NCBI GenBank assembly: GCA_037951105.1 | Contig: JBAMJV010001315.1 | Coordinates: forward strand, 1-64,000 | Reading direction: 5' to 3' | Length of the DNA stretch: 64,000 nt | Origin: Echinarachnius parma | Taxonomy: Eukaryota; Echinodermata; Echinoidea; Clypeasteroida; Echinarachniidae | Part shown: positions 1 through 11,489 of the stretch, in pieces | Position numbering within the stretch: the first letter of the stretch is position 1 | Layout: each line of letters begins with the position of its first letter | Notes under the pieces: model-generated | The model's database searches: none | Seen by the model: only the letters and a program-made list of their open reading frames with translations | Told to the model about the DNA's origin: nothing | Position numbers and translations under genes: made by a program

Positions 1-2
1 GG

Positions 3-170
3 CGAACTGAAGGAGTTGAGAAACAAATACTGCAAAGTGCATTTGAACGAAAACGTGGCAGAGGTCGTCCACCGACCTGTTGGACTGCTGATATCAAGAA
101 TGTATCTCGGGAAGGAATGAAGGGTGCAACACACTTGGCAGAAGATAGAGTTACATGGCGTGCTCTCAGG
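3..170 (+). pseudogene. Non-LTR retrotransposon reverse transcriptase tail, 5'-truncated at window edge
   Basis: Frame 3 is open from the window edge. It contains GRGRPPTCWTADIK followed by LAEDRVTWRAL, which matches the conserved tail of many LINE reverse transcriptases (GRPxxRWxDDIK, then a DRxxWR block). No start is visible, and the frame runs into a GGGGCGGATCAAGC sequence and a G homopolymer, so this is the 3' end of a decayed element. The clade cannot be fixed from about 55 residues. Confidence 0.7.
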
Positions 171-179
171 GGCGGATCA

Positions 180-360
180 AGCTTTTTGCTAAGGGGGGGG
201 GGGGGGGGTTTGACCCAATGACGATGCGGATACTGTGTGGGTCTGGACACATGGTGGTGTTTTTCTATGCACATCACATTTTCCCTTGACAGCCCAGGGG
301 GGGGGGGGGGGGGGGGGGGGGGTTAAACCCCCTAACCCCCCCCCCCCCCCCCTCCCCCGT
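180..360. repeat. Poly-G / poly-C tracts with hairpin potential
   Basis: G runs at about 190-207 and 297-322 are followed by TTAAACCCCCTAA and a C run at about 338-354. The second G run and the C run can pair into a long hairpin around the TTAA centre. Similar G-centre-C blocks sit inside TTAA-flanked elements at 48.8-49.6 and 61.4 kb. Open frames here are proline/glycine artefacts. Confidence 0.75.
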
Positions 361-485
361 AGATCGACCACTGGCTCCCTTGAAGACCACAGCAGAGCTT
401 TACAGCGTAAACTGAGCTTGATGATGATGATGCTGCTTTGGAGGGGATATGTATTTTATAGGGCCAGGTGGTGGTGGGGCGGGGT

Positions 486-775
486 AAAACATGTGAAATT
501 ACTGTGATACACAGTGTGAGCACACTTTTTTACACACTGTGGTGCAGACGTGCGCTCACATCATGTTCACAGTCCACAGTTCCACGGTGTGGAATTGCCT
601 GCGTTTACACTGTGTTAAATAGTGCGTTCACACAGTGTGTTACAGCAATTTCACAGTGTGCTCACAGTGTGATCACAGTGTGATGAATGTTCACACTGTT
701 AAACCGCTCGAAGTTAAATAATCTTACACAGTGTGTTCACACTGTGGTCCAAACTGTGGCACACTGTATTATTCC
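486..775. repeat. Cluster of degenerate palindromic CACACTGTG / CACAGTGTG words
   Basis: Well over ten copies of CACACTGTG or CACAGTGTG, often extended to TTCACAGTGTGA, lie in about 290 bp with irregular spacing. Because the word is nearly its own reverse complement, both strands carry it. I see no flanking inverted repeat. It could be a decayed minisatellite or the internal part of a foldback element. Confidence 0.7.
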
Positions 776-779
776 GTAG

Positions 780-1159
780 GGTTATTATGTTATGGTTAAC
801 ATGTTAATCGAGCCATCACGGTGTTACAGACAGCTGCTACCTTTTTAAATGTAGGCAACCCTAATTATTTATTTAGCGGGAGTGTGGGGTGAGGGGGGGG
901 GGGTAATTGCCATGTGAATGGGGTGGGCGTAGCCCCCTCGATCTTCCCCCACCTATAGATACTTCACTACATGTACGTGTTTTCACTCAACAGCAGTGTT
1001 TTAAAGGTACACTTCAGTATTGGTACTTTCCGAAATGCCCTTGACATTAAATTAGTTCGTTTTAATTCCATTTGAAAGTTCCTTGAATAAAACATGTAAA
1101 ATGACAATCATTTTCTTTCAAATGCTCTCATAGTTGAACAATTTGATTTCAAGATATTT
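780..1159. other. No recognisable gene; G-rich tract
   Basis: AT-rich sequence with a G run near 891-903. No splice-framed exon, long ORF or repeat shared with the rest of the window was recognised. Confidence 0.5.
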
Positions 1160-1345
1160 TATTAATGAGTCTACCGGCCGGGGGACATTTTCACTTTTTA
1201 GAAAAATACAAAGAATGCTTATAGATGATATCTCTATTGAATCATTATTTTAACAAAACATCAAATGCACAATTTTGTATGAAAAAATGGCTAAAACCAA
1301 TGAGTTTTCAGAGAGCGCCCTATTTAGTTGTAACGGCTCCTTTAA
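1160..1345 (-). mobile_element. Fragment of TTAA-MITE family A (reverse orientation)
   Basis: The blocks CCGGCCGGGGGACAT, GATGATATCTCTATTGAATC and AATGGCTAAAACCAATGAG recur at 13.1, 32.0, 35.2 and (inverted) 8.7 and 62.9 kb. This is an internal piece; neither TTAA end is preserved. Confidence 0.65.
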
Positions 1346-2019
1346 AAAAATAATAATAGTGTTTTTACCAACACCCTAAAATGATTCGTATTAATGAAAT
1401 GTAACCGTTTTTGTAGTCTATTCCACCAACAAGTTCAGAAAAATAGGTTTCTAGGCAAATTATTCAATTGAAACACTCATCACCATACTAAAAGTACATG
1501 TGTTCATGGGCCTGCAGAATAAGACTAACTATTGTCTAGGGGTTACGCGTCTTCCATGGTTCTAATTGTCTCTAAACGTACGCGTGTGTAGAATAATTGG
1601 CGCACTAGCAGACCTTTGCCGCGTACGGAACCATAAGGCAATGTTGATTCTTTAAGTGTCGGTGATTAATAGTATCGTTTATTGGCTATATATTTGTTAT
1701 AAAACAACAGTTCCAAAACATACAAGCCTGTGCTTTTATTTGCGTGGTGGTCTTCTTTAGGTTGCCGTTCTGTGTCTGAAAGCCTTCATGTTTGAATTAT
1801 GAATTGTATTTTTTGTAATTGAAATATCGAATTGTACTCAAATAAACTTTTTGTATTCCTCTCTTAATAGTTTCCTTTATAATATGCGCAATGAGACTTT
1901 ATTAAAATTGCGCTTAACTAGAATGGATTATTATTATTATTATCGTATTCCTTCCATTGCTTTTTCCATTTCTGGGCCGAACTAAGTAATGCTTTAATAT
2001 AGAAAGTAGTTTATATATA
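1346..2019. other. No recognisable gene; short ATT microsatellite
   Basis: Apart from (ATT)n at 1927-1943, nothing here could be assigned. No open frame is flanked by convincing splice sites. Confidence 0.5.
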
Positions 2020-2556
2020 AACTGGGTTCCAAAAGAAACTTATCACGTTTTCAGAGCGACGCTCACTAAAATCCATATCATCAAATTGAATCAAATTTTG
2101 ACACAGATAAGCCATCATTCTCCTTATGAAGCATATCTTAAAAATATAAAGTTTGCTTTTGGCAAAAAAGAGAAAATGCGATTGAATCAGTACATGTCAC
2201 TTTTAAAAAATCACAGAAATTGCCCGCTGCGAACCTCCACGAAAGGTGGTCTATTCAGAACTTTCAATAGCCTATTCATTCAACTTCAAAGCGGATTATG
2301 TAACCACTAGACTGGATATTGTCCGGACCGAGCTCTGTGCCTGGAAGGCGAGCAGTTTCTGTGATTTTTGAAAAATGACTTCTTGCGATTTCACCTAATT
2401 TTATTCTTTGTTGACTAAAGCAAACATGATTTTTCTAAGATGAGCTTGCTAAGGAGTATTATAGCTAATCTATGCCCAATTATGATTATTGTTTATGGTT
2501 TGGATTTTAATGTGTGTCGCTCTGAAAAGTTGATAAGTTTCTTTTGGAACCTAGTT
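2020..2556. mobile_element. Tc1/mariner-type MITE, copy 1 (TA target duplication)
   Basis: The left end AACTGGGTTCCAAAAGAAAC is mirrored by GTTTCTTTTGGAACCTAGTT at the right, and the inverted match runs about 45 bp into a shared CAGAGCGAC block. TA dinucleotides flank both ends (2018-2019 and 2557-2558), as expected for Tc1/mariner insertion. It encodes no transposase. A second, internally deleted copy lies at 32241-32552. Confidence 0.85.
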
Positions 2557-2724
2557 TAGTTCTCAATTGCCACCGATAGTGTCGCCATCTGTAGTTGAAC
2601 TGTTGCCAGTGTGATTCGTACATGGACGTGTAACAATCATATCAAACTATTCACGTCTGCGTGCCAACAACCTGATTCAATCACTACTATGTTAAAATAC
2701 TTTATGGTATAGTGTGTTTATATA

Positions 2725-3243
2725 TTAAAGGGATCAAGTAGAATTGTCAAAATCCACGAAACTTACTTAAACTGTACAGTGGTTCTATCATACCTTGTTG
2801 TATTTGTATTACCAATAGAAGCAACAGGTTTTGATTTAAGTGACTAATTAGTTTTCCGTTTGAAATTCGTTAAAAGATATATATATATCAACGATTAAAG
2901 TATTCAGATTTTTAATCATCCACTTGATTTATATAACTGTGCATAATGTCCGTGAAATGATTAGCGAATGTCACTTTTCAAATTTCCCTTTCGTTACAAA
3001 GATATGTACGATCGAAGTATTCAGATAAGAAAAACTCCAGGCGAGTTGTTTTTCTGTGTACAAAGTGAGTGCAGTGATTTATTGAATATCACTTTGCATT
3101 ATTACTCATTACTTGGCCATGCAATGTCCATTTGATTTTAAATGTTCACACAATCCCCTATGGACATATGACATGTTAAAATACATTGCATCAACCATTC
3201 ATCACTTTTTGCACTTGTCAACAAAGTTACTAGATCCCTTTAA
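2725..3243. mobile_element. TTAA-flanked MITE family S, copy 1
   Basis: It begins TTAAAGGGATCAAGTAGAAT and ends ACAAAGTTACTAGATCCCTTTAA, giving short inverted termini that include TTAA. The right 250 bp (CATGCAATGTCCATTTGA and neighbours) recur at 60997-61391. TTAA insertion is typical of piggyBac-type transposases. A short open frame at 3113-3322 lies wholly inside the element and is not a gene. Confidence 0.75.
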
Positions 3244-3439
3244 AGGCTGCCGTCTGGTGTATATGGTTGGGTGTGACTATCTCTTTTGTTTCCCACATAG
3301 ATATGGACGCACCTGCAAATAGGGATGCACGCCTTAGCCGGCGACCCTCAGCATATAATATGCATGTATATATTCATATTATGCGAAATTAATACGCATC
3401 AATATAAATGACTCAATATTCATAATCCGTTGTACACAT

Positions 3440-4291
3440 ACAATGTTCAATGTTCAATTTTATTTCATTTTCAACAAGAAGGTACATATATTTACAATGA
3501 ATAATTCACAACAACATTTGTGAAAGTATAAACAATAAATTATAAACATTGGCAATCAAAATGTATGTTGATATAATAATTGATTAAAATATAATGAATT
3601 AAGATACGAAATTTTTAGATTTTTAAACAAGGTACAATTCAATTTTGACATTTAGAAATAATCATATTATAAAAGCGGAAACAGAAAGTAAACGAATGTT
3701 GCTGTATGTTTAAATTTCAAGTGAAAATGGAGGGATCCACTAAAAAGCATGGCTTGTAGAATGTGGAATCCCTCAAAAATTAATGGTTTACAAAGTAATG
3801 AAAGTATCAAATACGGAAAAAAATACGAAAAATCAAATACGGAAAAATTGTGAATAATAGAAAAACAAAAAACAAAACAAACAAGATAGCAAATATTATA
3901 CAGTGTAGTATTACAAAAAAATGTAATTATTAAAAAACTGTTTGATAAGAATTCAAAATAGTGTTGTGCCTACGGAGACTACTGAAGAGAACATGAATGT
4001 ATGAACAAATAAGACGCAGTGTGGAAGCATACATGAACAAGAAGATGCTGTACAAAAGATAATGAAAATATAGAAAATATGAATGGATTGAGAAGGTATG
4101 GAATGAGAAGGTATGGACCTGCAAGACTAAAAAAAAATGTATAAAATAAAATAAAAACAAAAATTTCATACAAATTAAGAGAATAAGAAATATTATTTCA
4201 TTAAAATAGCGGCGCAATTTCCAGAATAAGCAACAATAATAATAATGAAAGGTTTTTTACGATGACCCTTTTTCATTACCAAACAATTAAG
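3440..4291 (-). mobile_element. 3' UTR and tail of the CR1/L2-like LINE
   Basis: Read on the minus strand, this A/T-rich stretch follows the LINE stop codon. It ends near AATAAAATTGAACATTGAAC, a polyadenylation-like AATAAA followed by a short tandem TTGAACA repeat. Short terminal repeats rather than poly(A) are characteristic of CR1/L2-type 3' ends. Confidence 0.6.
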
Positions 4292-5805
4292 TTAACTAGT
4301 ACCATAACGTTGTAATAAATATAATTTAAGTTTTCTTTTGAAAGAATTAAGTGAAGGTACATTTTTCATACCTATATCAAGAGTGTTCCAAAATTTAGGA
4401 CCATCATAAATAAACGTATTCTGAGCTAATAAAGTTCTTAAAAGGGGTAAATGAAATTCATTTGACTGTCTAGTTGGGTAATTATGAACCGATTGATTTT
4501 TAAAAAACATAAAATCAAAAGCTGAAGGTAATGAATTATTATCATATTTATACATAAATTGACCTAATTGGTATAAGTACAAGTCATTAATTTGTAATAA
4601 GTTATTATTAAGAAATAAAGGGTCTGTATGGGAGCGTGCAGTGGAATCACAAATAATACGAATAATCATTTTTTGTAACAATAATAGCGATCTAAAAACG
4701 ATTGATGCGTGTTCCCCCAAGCAAGAAGGCCATAGTTTAAGTACGGCAATATTAAAGATGAGTATAACATAAACAAAGAATTCATTGGGAGACAAGTTTT
4801 TAACCGTTTTATAACTCCAATATTACGCGAAATAGTTTTACAAATGCTATCAATGTGACATTTCCATGAAAGTTTATTATCAACAATTACTCCCAAAAAT
4901 TTAATAGAAGGCACATTTTCCAATACATTATTATCAGAAACAATATTTGAGGGCAAAGAATCTATTGATTTACTAAAAAGCATAAATTTAGTTTTCTGAA
5001 AATTTAAAGATAATTTATTAGCTCTTATCCACTGGGAAATCTTAAATAACTCAATATTAATCGTTTCTACTAGAATATGTGGATTTCTGTGAGAAAAAAA
5101 TAAATTAGTGTCATCAGCAAATAGTATGAATGACAATATATCGGAAGATTTACAAAAATCATTTATATAAATAATACATAAAAGTGGACCCAATAAGCTT
5201 CCTTGGGGAACGCCGCAAGTGACATAACGAAATTCGGAATTAACATCATTTAAAGAAACATACTGCTTTCTATTAGAAAGATAGCTCCGGAACCACTCCA
5301 AGGCCTTCCCACGTATACCATAATGAGAAAGTTTATAGAGTAAAATATTGTGGTTAATCGTGTCGAAGGCCTTGGAGAAGTCAAGGAAAATTCCTACTGT
5401 GTGTAATGATTTATCAATAGCATGTGCCACCTTATCTACAAAAGACAATAAAGCATGAATTGTGCTATGTTTTTCCCTGAATCCAAATTGAAAGTTAGAA
5501 AAAATATCATTATTCTTAAAAAAAGAAATAGTACGAGTATATATAATTTTTTCTAAAACTTTAGAAAGTGTGGACAACAAAGAAATTGGACGATAATTAC
5601 TAACATCTAGTCTGTCTCCTTTCTTAAAGAGGGGGACGACCTTAGCAATTTTCATTATATCCGGGACTTGACCATTTAATAAAGATAAATTAAAAATATG
5701 AACGAGAGGATCAACTATAGAAACAATAATACCTTTTAATAAAAAGTTATTTACACCATCGTAGCCTGAACTTTTCTTATTATCTAAATTAGAGACTATA
5801 TCCAA
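4292..5805 (-). pseudogene. CR1/L2-like LINE: reverse transcriptase and C-terminal domain (frameshifted)
   Basis: This is the reverse transcriptase half of the LINE polyprotein. From the N-terminus it shows NYRPISLLSTLSKVLEK, GFREKHST, FLDFSKAFDT, GVPQGSLLGPLL and the catalytic box FADD. After about 370 residues the frame stops (SFLDRYYCYKK). The remainder continues in another frame (4292-4795) with LLLLQKMIIRII and a C-terminal block ending near KLKLYLLQRYGTS. One indel near 4675-4690 explains the switch. The enzyme would have copied LINE RNA at the nicked target site (target-primed reverse transcription). With the second break upstream, this copy cannot make an intact protein. Confidence 0.9.
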
Positions 5806-7406
5806 AATCTCATTTTTATGAATAGGTACAAAAAAAAAATCGAATCAGGATTGGGAGTACTTAAAAAATCAACAAAATGTTTATCTGAAGCAGGAATATT
5901 TTGAGCAAGATTTTCTCCAATTGAAGAAAAGTATATATTAAAAATATTACTTATATTACCAGGATCATCAACCATCACATTATCCTGTCGAATTCTAGTT
6001 ATATTTGATTTATTTTTATTTAAATTCATTGCTTGTTTAATAATCTTCCAAGTTGTTTGCATGTCATTTTTAGATAATTCTAATCGATTAACAAAATACC
6101 TACTTTTTTCCAAACGTATGAGTTTAATAAATATATTTTTATAAGAAGTATATTTTAATTTAAGTTTATCAGTACCTTTTAGTTTATATTTATAATACAA
6201 GTTATTTTTTCTATTTATCGATCGTAATAAAGATTTAGAGATCCATGGGAGTCTTGGAGACGTTTTATAATTACAAGATTTATCTCTTTGTTGTGGGATA
6301 TCAATATCTAATTGACAATTAAAAATATTTAAAAATATATCGTAAGATGAATTTACATCATCATTATCATACACAGCAGACCAATCAGTATTATCCAGAC
6401 TAGCGCCAAGACGTGCTACATTATCATGCGTTACTTTACGAATTAAACGGGGAGGGCCACCAATTTTTAACACTGGAGCTACATTATATTGGGTTAAAAT
6501 GGGATAATGGTCAGTAATATCAGAAAGAACAATATAATAATTCGGGTGAGGTATAACATTACTAAAAATATTATCAATAAGGGTGGCAGAAGAATCTGCA
6601 ACACGAGTGGGTTTAGAAACAAGAGGGAGAAAAGAGGCCGACAAGAATATTTCAAGAAATTCATGTGACACATTATTATCAGCATGTTTCAATAAATTTA
6701 TATTATAATCTCCCATTAAAAAGCAATCTTTATTCTCAAAAAGGGGGTTCTTAATTAAGTCAGTTACATAAATTAAAAAATCTTTTAAACTAGAATTTGG
6801 AGGTCGATAAATAACACCAACTAATATATTTGTATGACCCGGTATTATAATTTCAATGAATAGGGACTCTATTAAATCGTTAATTAATGAAATATTTTCA
6901 TGAACTACATAATTATACCGTTTTAATACATACATAGCTACACCACCTCCTAATCGATCTTGTCTATTTTTATAAACAAACTCATAATCATTAAGGGCAT
7001 GTGATGAATCTACATCTTGAGTTAACCAAGTTTCAGTCAAACCAATTATAGAGAGGGGTGTTTGAGAGGGGACATCTAACAATAATTGCAAATCATCAAA
7101 ATGTTTATTTAAGCTTCTAATATTCAAATGTAATAGCGAAAAAATATCATTACTATAATCTTTGACCACATCATGAAACTGTTTGTTTGTTATATAACTA
7201 GTGAGAGCTTCTGCTGCTGGGTCATCAAAATGAAAATCGAGGTTTAATTCCTCTGATAAAGCATTAAAAGTATCACCCACAGAAGCATCATATTGTCCCA
7301 CTGGATCATTATTAATATCAATATTTCCTAAAGCAGGTCTTAATAAATCAAAAAGGTCATCGTTATTTAATGAATTGAATGGAACGTGGTTATTTAAGTT
7401 AGCCAT
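5796..7406 (-). pseudogene. CR1/L2-like LINE: AP-type endonuclease half (frameshifted at T10 run)
   Basis: This is the N-terminal half of the same polyprotein. After about 85 acidic residues of unknown function come the endonuclease/exonuclease/phosphatase motifs: LLHLNIRSLNKHFDDL, LTETWL, GGGVAMYV, GVIYRPPN, FLMGDYNINLL and SDITDHYPIL. These carry the Asn, Glu, Asp and His positions of the family. The frame is lost at a homopolymer (A10 on the + strand, 5830-5839), just before the reverse transcriptase restarts in another frame. The start at 7406 (MANLNNHV) is the first ATG of the open frame. No separate ORF1 is recognisable upstream. Confidence 0.88.
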
Positions 7407-7977
7407 TTAATAACAAAAACCGTATCCCAAACAGGATGAACGTAAGTACAAAAGTTTCTAAATAATAATAGAGTGTACATTTTTGCGCTTTTGCATGACA
7501 AAAAGATCCGGTCCAAATCGGAGAAGACAGTGAGGAATGCATAGAATGGTCAGTAGAGTACAACAGTAAAAACAAGGTGATGGAAATACCTACATGTGGA
7601 CAGAATTGAAGGAATACACATGAACAATTACACGAAAAGAACACGGGAGAGGTCTCCGTAGGCAACACAGACAAAGTCAGTTGGGCAGTCGGACTACGAG
7701 AACGCAACATTACTGGATGAGTCAAACGGATCCCTGCATATAACAATTATAAAGAAATAAATCTCTGGTAAGAAATAGTGGGATATAGTAAGGCTGAAAC
7801 AAGAAAAGTGAATAACAAGTGAAAATAAGAATTAAAAAGAATTAAAAAGACATGAGCGACAGAGCTATACTATAAAGAAACATGGCGAATAGCAAAGATA
7901 AAAATATATAATTATAGAAGTACATGATATATAGATAGAACGCGGTGACAACCCAGGACTGAATCATATTGAACTTG
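7407..7977 (-). mobile_element. LINE 5' region (non-coding), ORF-proximal part
   Basis: A/T-rich sequence directly upstream of the endonuclease frame. Its far end (GAACGCGGTGACAACCCAGG, 7938-7957, then GACTGAATC) resembles GGACGCGGTGAACGGCCCGG at 10391-10410 followed by GATCGAATC. The LINE 5' region therefore appears to continue beyond the 2.2-kb insertion at 7978-10168. Confidence 0.5.
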
Positions 7978-8636
7978 AATAATGCTACGGTCACAACTCA
8001 GAGCGGCGACCGCCCGATTTGTAGCCTGCTCGGTCGCCGCTGGAATTTAGGCATCGCCCAACGATTTTGGGGAAGTCGAGCAGGCTGTAGAGCCCCAGCG
8101 GTGCCTGGGCGGTGCCCTGTCGGTGTCCCGTCGGTCACCGGTCGATTTTAGGTCACAACTGGGCTAAATTAGGGAGTTTCTCCGCGCGGCGTCCCGGCAG
8201 TGACCGACCGATGACCCACCGGTTCCCGAGCGGTCTCCCACCGGTCACCGGCTGATTTTTAAGAAATCGCCCGGCGACCGGACGGTGACCGGCGGGTCAC
8301 CTGTAGGTGTCCCGTAGGCGTACCGGCGGTGACCCACCGGGCTCCGCCGGGCAACCTGGGTTCCGTACGGATGGCGTACGCCCGTTACCGTTACGATGGT
8401 AAATGTGAAAGTTTACCTGCAGGACTTTATAATGTTTGATAATTACACAACCTTGCATTTGTTTTTAAGCAAAAGTGCGCAAGCGGGCGAGAAATATTAC
8501 GGTAATTGCCTTGTTTGTATGATTTGTCACCTGAGAAAGAAATTCATGATGTGCCAAGCCTAATACAATCAAGCCTAATACAATGTAGTATTAACTGAAT
8601 TTGCAGTAAAGCAAAAATTGAAGACTAGTGGGGTGT

Positions 8637-9363
8637 ATTCTGAAAACCACTTTAAGTTAAAATTATGTTAAAATTGTATCTACATCATATCTTCGTCACT
8701 AAAATATGTTTTCGCAAGTCGCTATTCCTTAAAGGGATAGTTGAGTTCTGGTAAGGAGAGTAATGTTTTGGTGAAACTGAATTTTAGTAACCAAAACCTG
8801 CATCATTAGACTACAAACTAATAATTATTCTAGAAGGGAACACAAGATTACAAATGACTTAGTAAAGATCATATTATCATTCAAAAAGAGCCGTTAAAAC
8901 GTAAGAGAGCGCTCTCTAAACACTCATCGGTTTCAACCATTTTGAATACAATATTGTGCATGTGATTTTTTGTTGAAATAGTGATTAGATAGAGAAATAA
9001 CCAACAACTATTTAAATACCTATTTTGTTACTTTTTGAAAAGAGGAAACATTTTTTTTAATTTTTAACAGCTGGTTCAAAATTATCGAATAAGTGTGGGG
9101 CCCCACATTTATTACAAATGACTATGATTATGGATATTTCAGCCGTTTTTGAACCGATTTTGATCAAATAAAGTTTATCCTGGCTTTAAAATATTGTGCT
9201 CTTTACAATTTTTCAGTCAGTTTTTTTTTTATCTCACAAAAAATCATTGTATGTAGCGCCCTCTCTACCAAAACTCAACTATACCTTTAAGTACAGTGTC
9301 ATATTTTAGTGACGAAGATATGACGTAGATATAATAAATTTTAGCCTAAAATCGTTTTCAGAA
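8637..9363. mobile_element. Outer MITE split by a nested insertion
   Basis: Inverted arms of about 68 bp (8637-8707 and 9300-9363) share TCTGAAAAC at the ends and CATATCTTCGTCACTAAAAT nearer the centre. Everything between them is the family-A MITE at 8729-9290, so the outer element is a short foldback opened by a later insertion. Confidence 0.75.
8729..9290 (+). mobile_element. TTAA-MITE family A, near-complete reference copy
   Basis: TTAAAGGGATAGTTGAGT at the left is mirrored by ACTCAACTATACCTTTAA at the right, with TTAA at both ends (8729-8732 and 9287-9290). Internal landmarks include GTTTCAACCATTTTGAATAC and TCAAATAAAGTTTATCC. This is the most abundant family in the window, with partial copies at 1.2, 13.1, 32.0, 32.8, 35.1, 56.4, 58.4 and 62.9 kb. 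No coding capacity. Confidence 0.85.
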
Positions 9364-9429
9364 TTCAGGACTAAAGCGCATAGTGCGGTGGTACATGAAA
9401 GAGTAAAATAATATGATTACATGTAGACT

Positions 9430-9607
9430 CGCATGTATTGTGTGTGTGTGTGTGTGTTTGTGTTTGTTTGTGTGTGTGTGTGTGTGTGTGTTCGTGTGTG
9501 TATGCGTACATAATATATGCGTGTGCATAGTATGACAGCCATGAATCAACTTGCAAAACAAAGTATGCATGTTTAACACATTTTCTAGACACCTTTGCAT
9601 CCGAAAG

Positions 9608-9652
<45 letters not shown>

Positions 9653-9722
9653 CGTACACACGCGCACACACACACAAACACACATGCACACACACACACA
9701 CACGCACACACACACACACACT
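9430..9722. repeat. (GT)n and (CA)n microsatellites
   Basis: A GT-rich tract (about 9437-9500) and a CA-rich tract (9609-9722) are separated by about 110 bp of unique sequence. They are in opposite dinucleotide sense, so they can fold back. Open frames of Cys/Val or His/Thr here are artefacts. Confidence 0.9.
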
Positions 9723-10184
9723 TTTGTGGAGCGCCTATATATATACCAAACAATGATCGATTTAGGTCAAACATAGGTCAAATGGGTCATCGGCTGCCGA
9801 GCGGTCGCCGCCCGGTGACCAAATGATCTCCCAGCGGCGACCGGGCGGCGACCGCTCGGCAGCCGATGACCTATTTGACCTATTTGACCTATTTTTGACC
9901 TAAATCGCTCGACGGCGACCGCTCGATTAGGTCGGTGCCCGGACGGCGACCGCTCGGCCACCGAGCGTATTTTGGGCGGCGAGTGAAAAGTGAGTAGGCG
10001 CCGCCCAAATTTTAACTCCGCGCTAAAACTTCAGCGGCGACCGAGCGATGCCTAAAAACCAGCGGTGCCTGGGCGGCCGCCGCTCGGTGACCGAGCGATT
10101 TTGGCTAAAAACTCGCCGCCCGGCCGCCGAGCAGGCTACTTTTGGGGGTTGTGACCATAGCATTAGGCAATTTGAAAACCCTAT

Positions 10185-10690
10185 AAATAAATGTTAGCGA
10201 AAAACTGTCGAATAACTGTCGAATTGGGTCAGTGCACCCGGGTCGCACCGTGTCTACCTGTACATGTGGAGGATAATCTGTACAATTAATGGAGGAAACA
10301 GATAAGGGGGAATACGGATCTGTATAAAATAGTTATTTAGCTGTATAACTTGAGAAATACCAATTTAAATAGAACGTACACGATAAATAAGTAGGACGCG
10401 GTGAACGGCCCGGGATCGAATCATTGGGTAGTATTTAAACATGAATAATATAAAGAATATCCTATACACAATGTCAGCGAACAGAGAATTTGTAGAATTG
10501 AGTCAATGATTCCCAGTCGTACCGTGGTCTACTTGTACAAAAGAGGATAACACAAAGGTAAAAGCGGATCAGGATTAAGGGGCCTATACAAAAGGGTTAT
10601 TTAGCTGCATAACATGGAAAATACTGAACGGTTACAAATAGAGCGCTTAAACAAATGTAGCACGTGTGAATTCAACCAGAAAAAGTAAAC
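10185..10690 (-). repeat. Tandem ~280-bp units, probable LINE 5' UTR monomers
   Basis: The unit at about 10190-10469 (with TCGCACCGTGTCTACCTGTA and GTTATTTAGCTGTATAAC) is followed by a diverged copy at about 10470-10690 (TCGTACCGTGGTCTACTTGT and GTTATTTAGCTGCATAAC). The GGACGCGGTGAACGG part also resembles sequence at 7938, on the LINE side of the insertion. Repeated 5' UTR monomers acting as promoters are known in some LINEs; that role here is inferred from position only. Confidence 0.5.
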
Positions 10691-11489
10691 AAACATATAC
10701 GCATATAATATAAACACGTGTATAAAAGAGAAGTTGGTTGATGGTAGAAAGAAAATCAAACAGACGAAAAGGAAGCATAAATCAAGCATTTAGATGTTTG
10801 CATACATGTATGTGAATATAACACAGTTGAGGTAAATAAGGTAAATTTGTGGCATAAAAGCAATCATGCATAATGTGCTGAACAAATTGTAAATTGTCGA
10901 AGGTGAAAATGGTGATTGCAGACAATTTAACAACAAATAAGTTAAAATGTGAGGCAGTAATAGGTTTGCCATATAAAGTCATCACATAATACAAGATTAA
11001 TAATAGAAGCCTACATTATATTGAATCAGGAAGTTAGAACAGTAGAACAGAGCATCGATAATCGTGCAGACAATTATAGAGATCAATGCAAAAAGAGTAT
11101 GAGCGAATTCACCAAAAAAGAAAAGAAAAGAAAAAAAGAAAAAAAAAGAGCATGCACTATAAAAACACAAATATAAAAGAAACACGAAATTCAAGAACAA
11201 GTTTATAAAGGGTATAGTCAGTAGCAAAAGAAGCAATACAAAATAAACCAGCAGAACAAGAATAAAAGCACAAAAGGAGAGATAGACAGGATATGAAAAT
11301 GAATATAATAAGTTGAACATAAACATCAGTCAGGTTTATTACATGTTTATTATTCACATAAAATGTCTTTATAAACCATCAAAAGATATAACATCTTGAA
11401 CATATTCTCTCGTAGTCAATTATTGAATATGTAAACAGTTATATTTACGGATGATGAAACCGATATGATGTTGATAACAACATAATATC
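10691..11489. other. A-rich sequence, possible distal LINE 5' region; no gene seen
   Basis: AT-rich with purine runs near 11110-11150. Open frames on the minus strand are low-complexity Leu/Phe strings without domains. It may be the outer 5' part of the LINE, but no boundary was found. Confidence 0.4.

Larger units (their letters stand above)
7978..10168. mobile_element. 2.2-kb foldback-like element with GC-rich inverted arms
   Basis: The ends are AATGCTACGGTCACAAC (left) and GTTGTGACCATAGCATT (right). Just inside lie GC-rich arms at about 8000-8395 and 9780-10150. They are built from degenerate GGCGACCG / CGGTCGCC words and are inverted relative to each other; for example GTAGCCTGCTCGGTCGCC on the left has an inverted counterpart on the right. 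It interrupts LINE 5' repeat sequence, so it inserted later. The core holds nested MITEs and CA/GT tracts. No transposase was seen. Confidence 0.65.
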
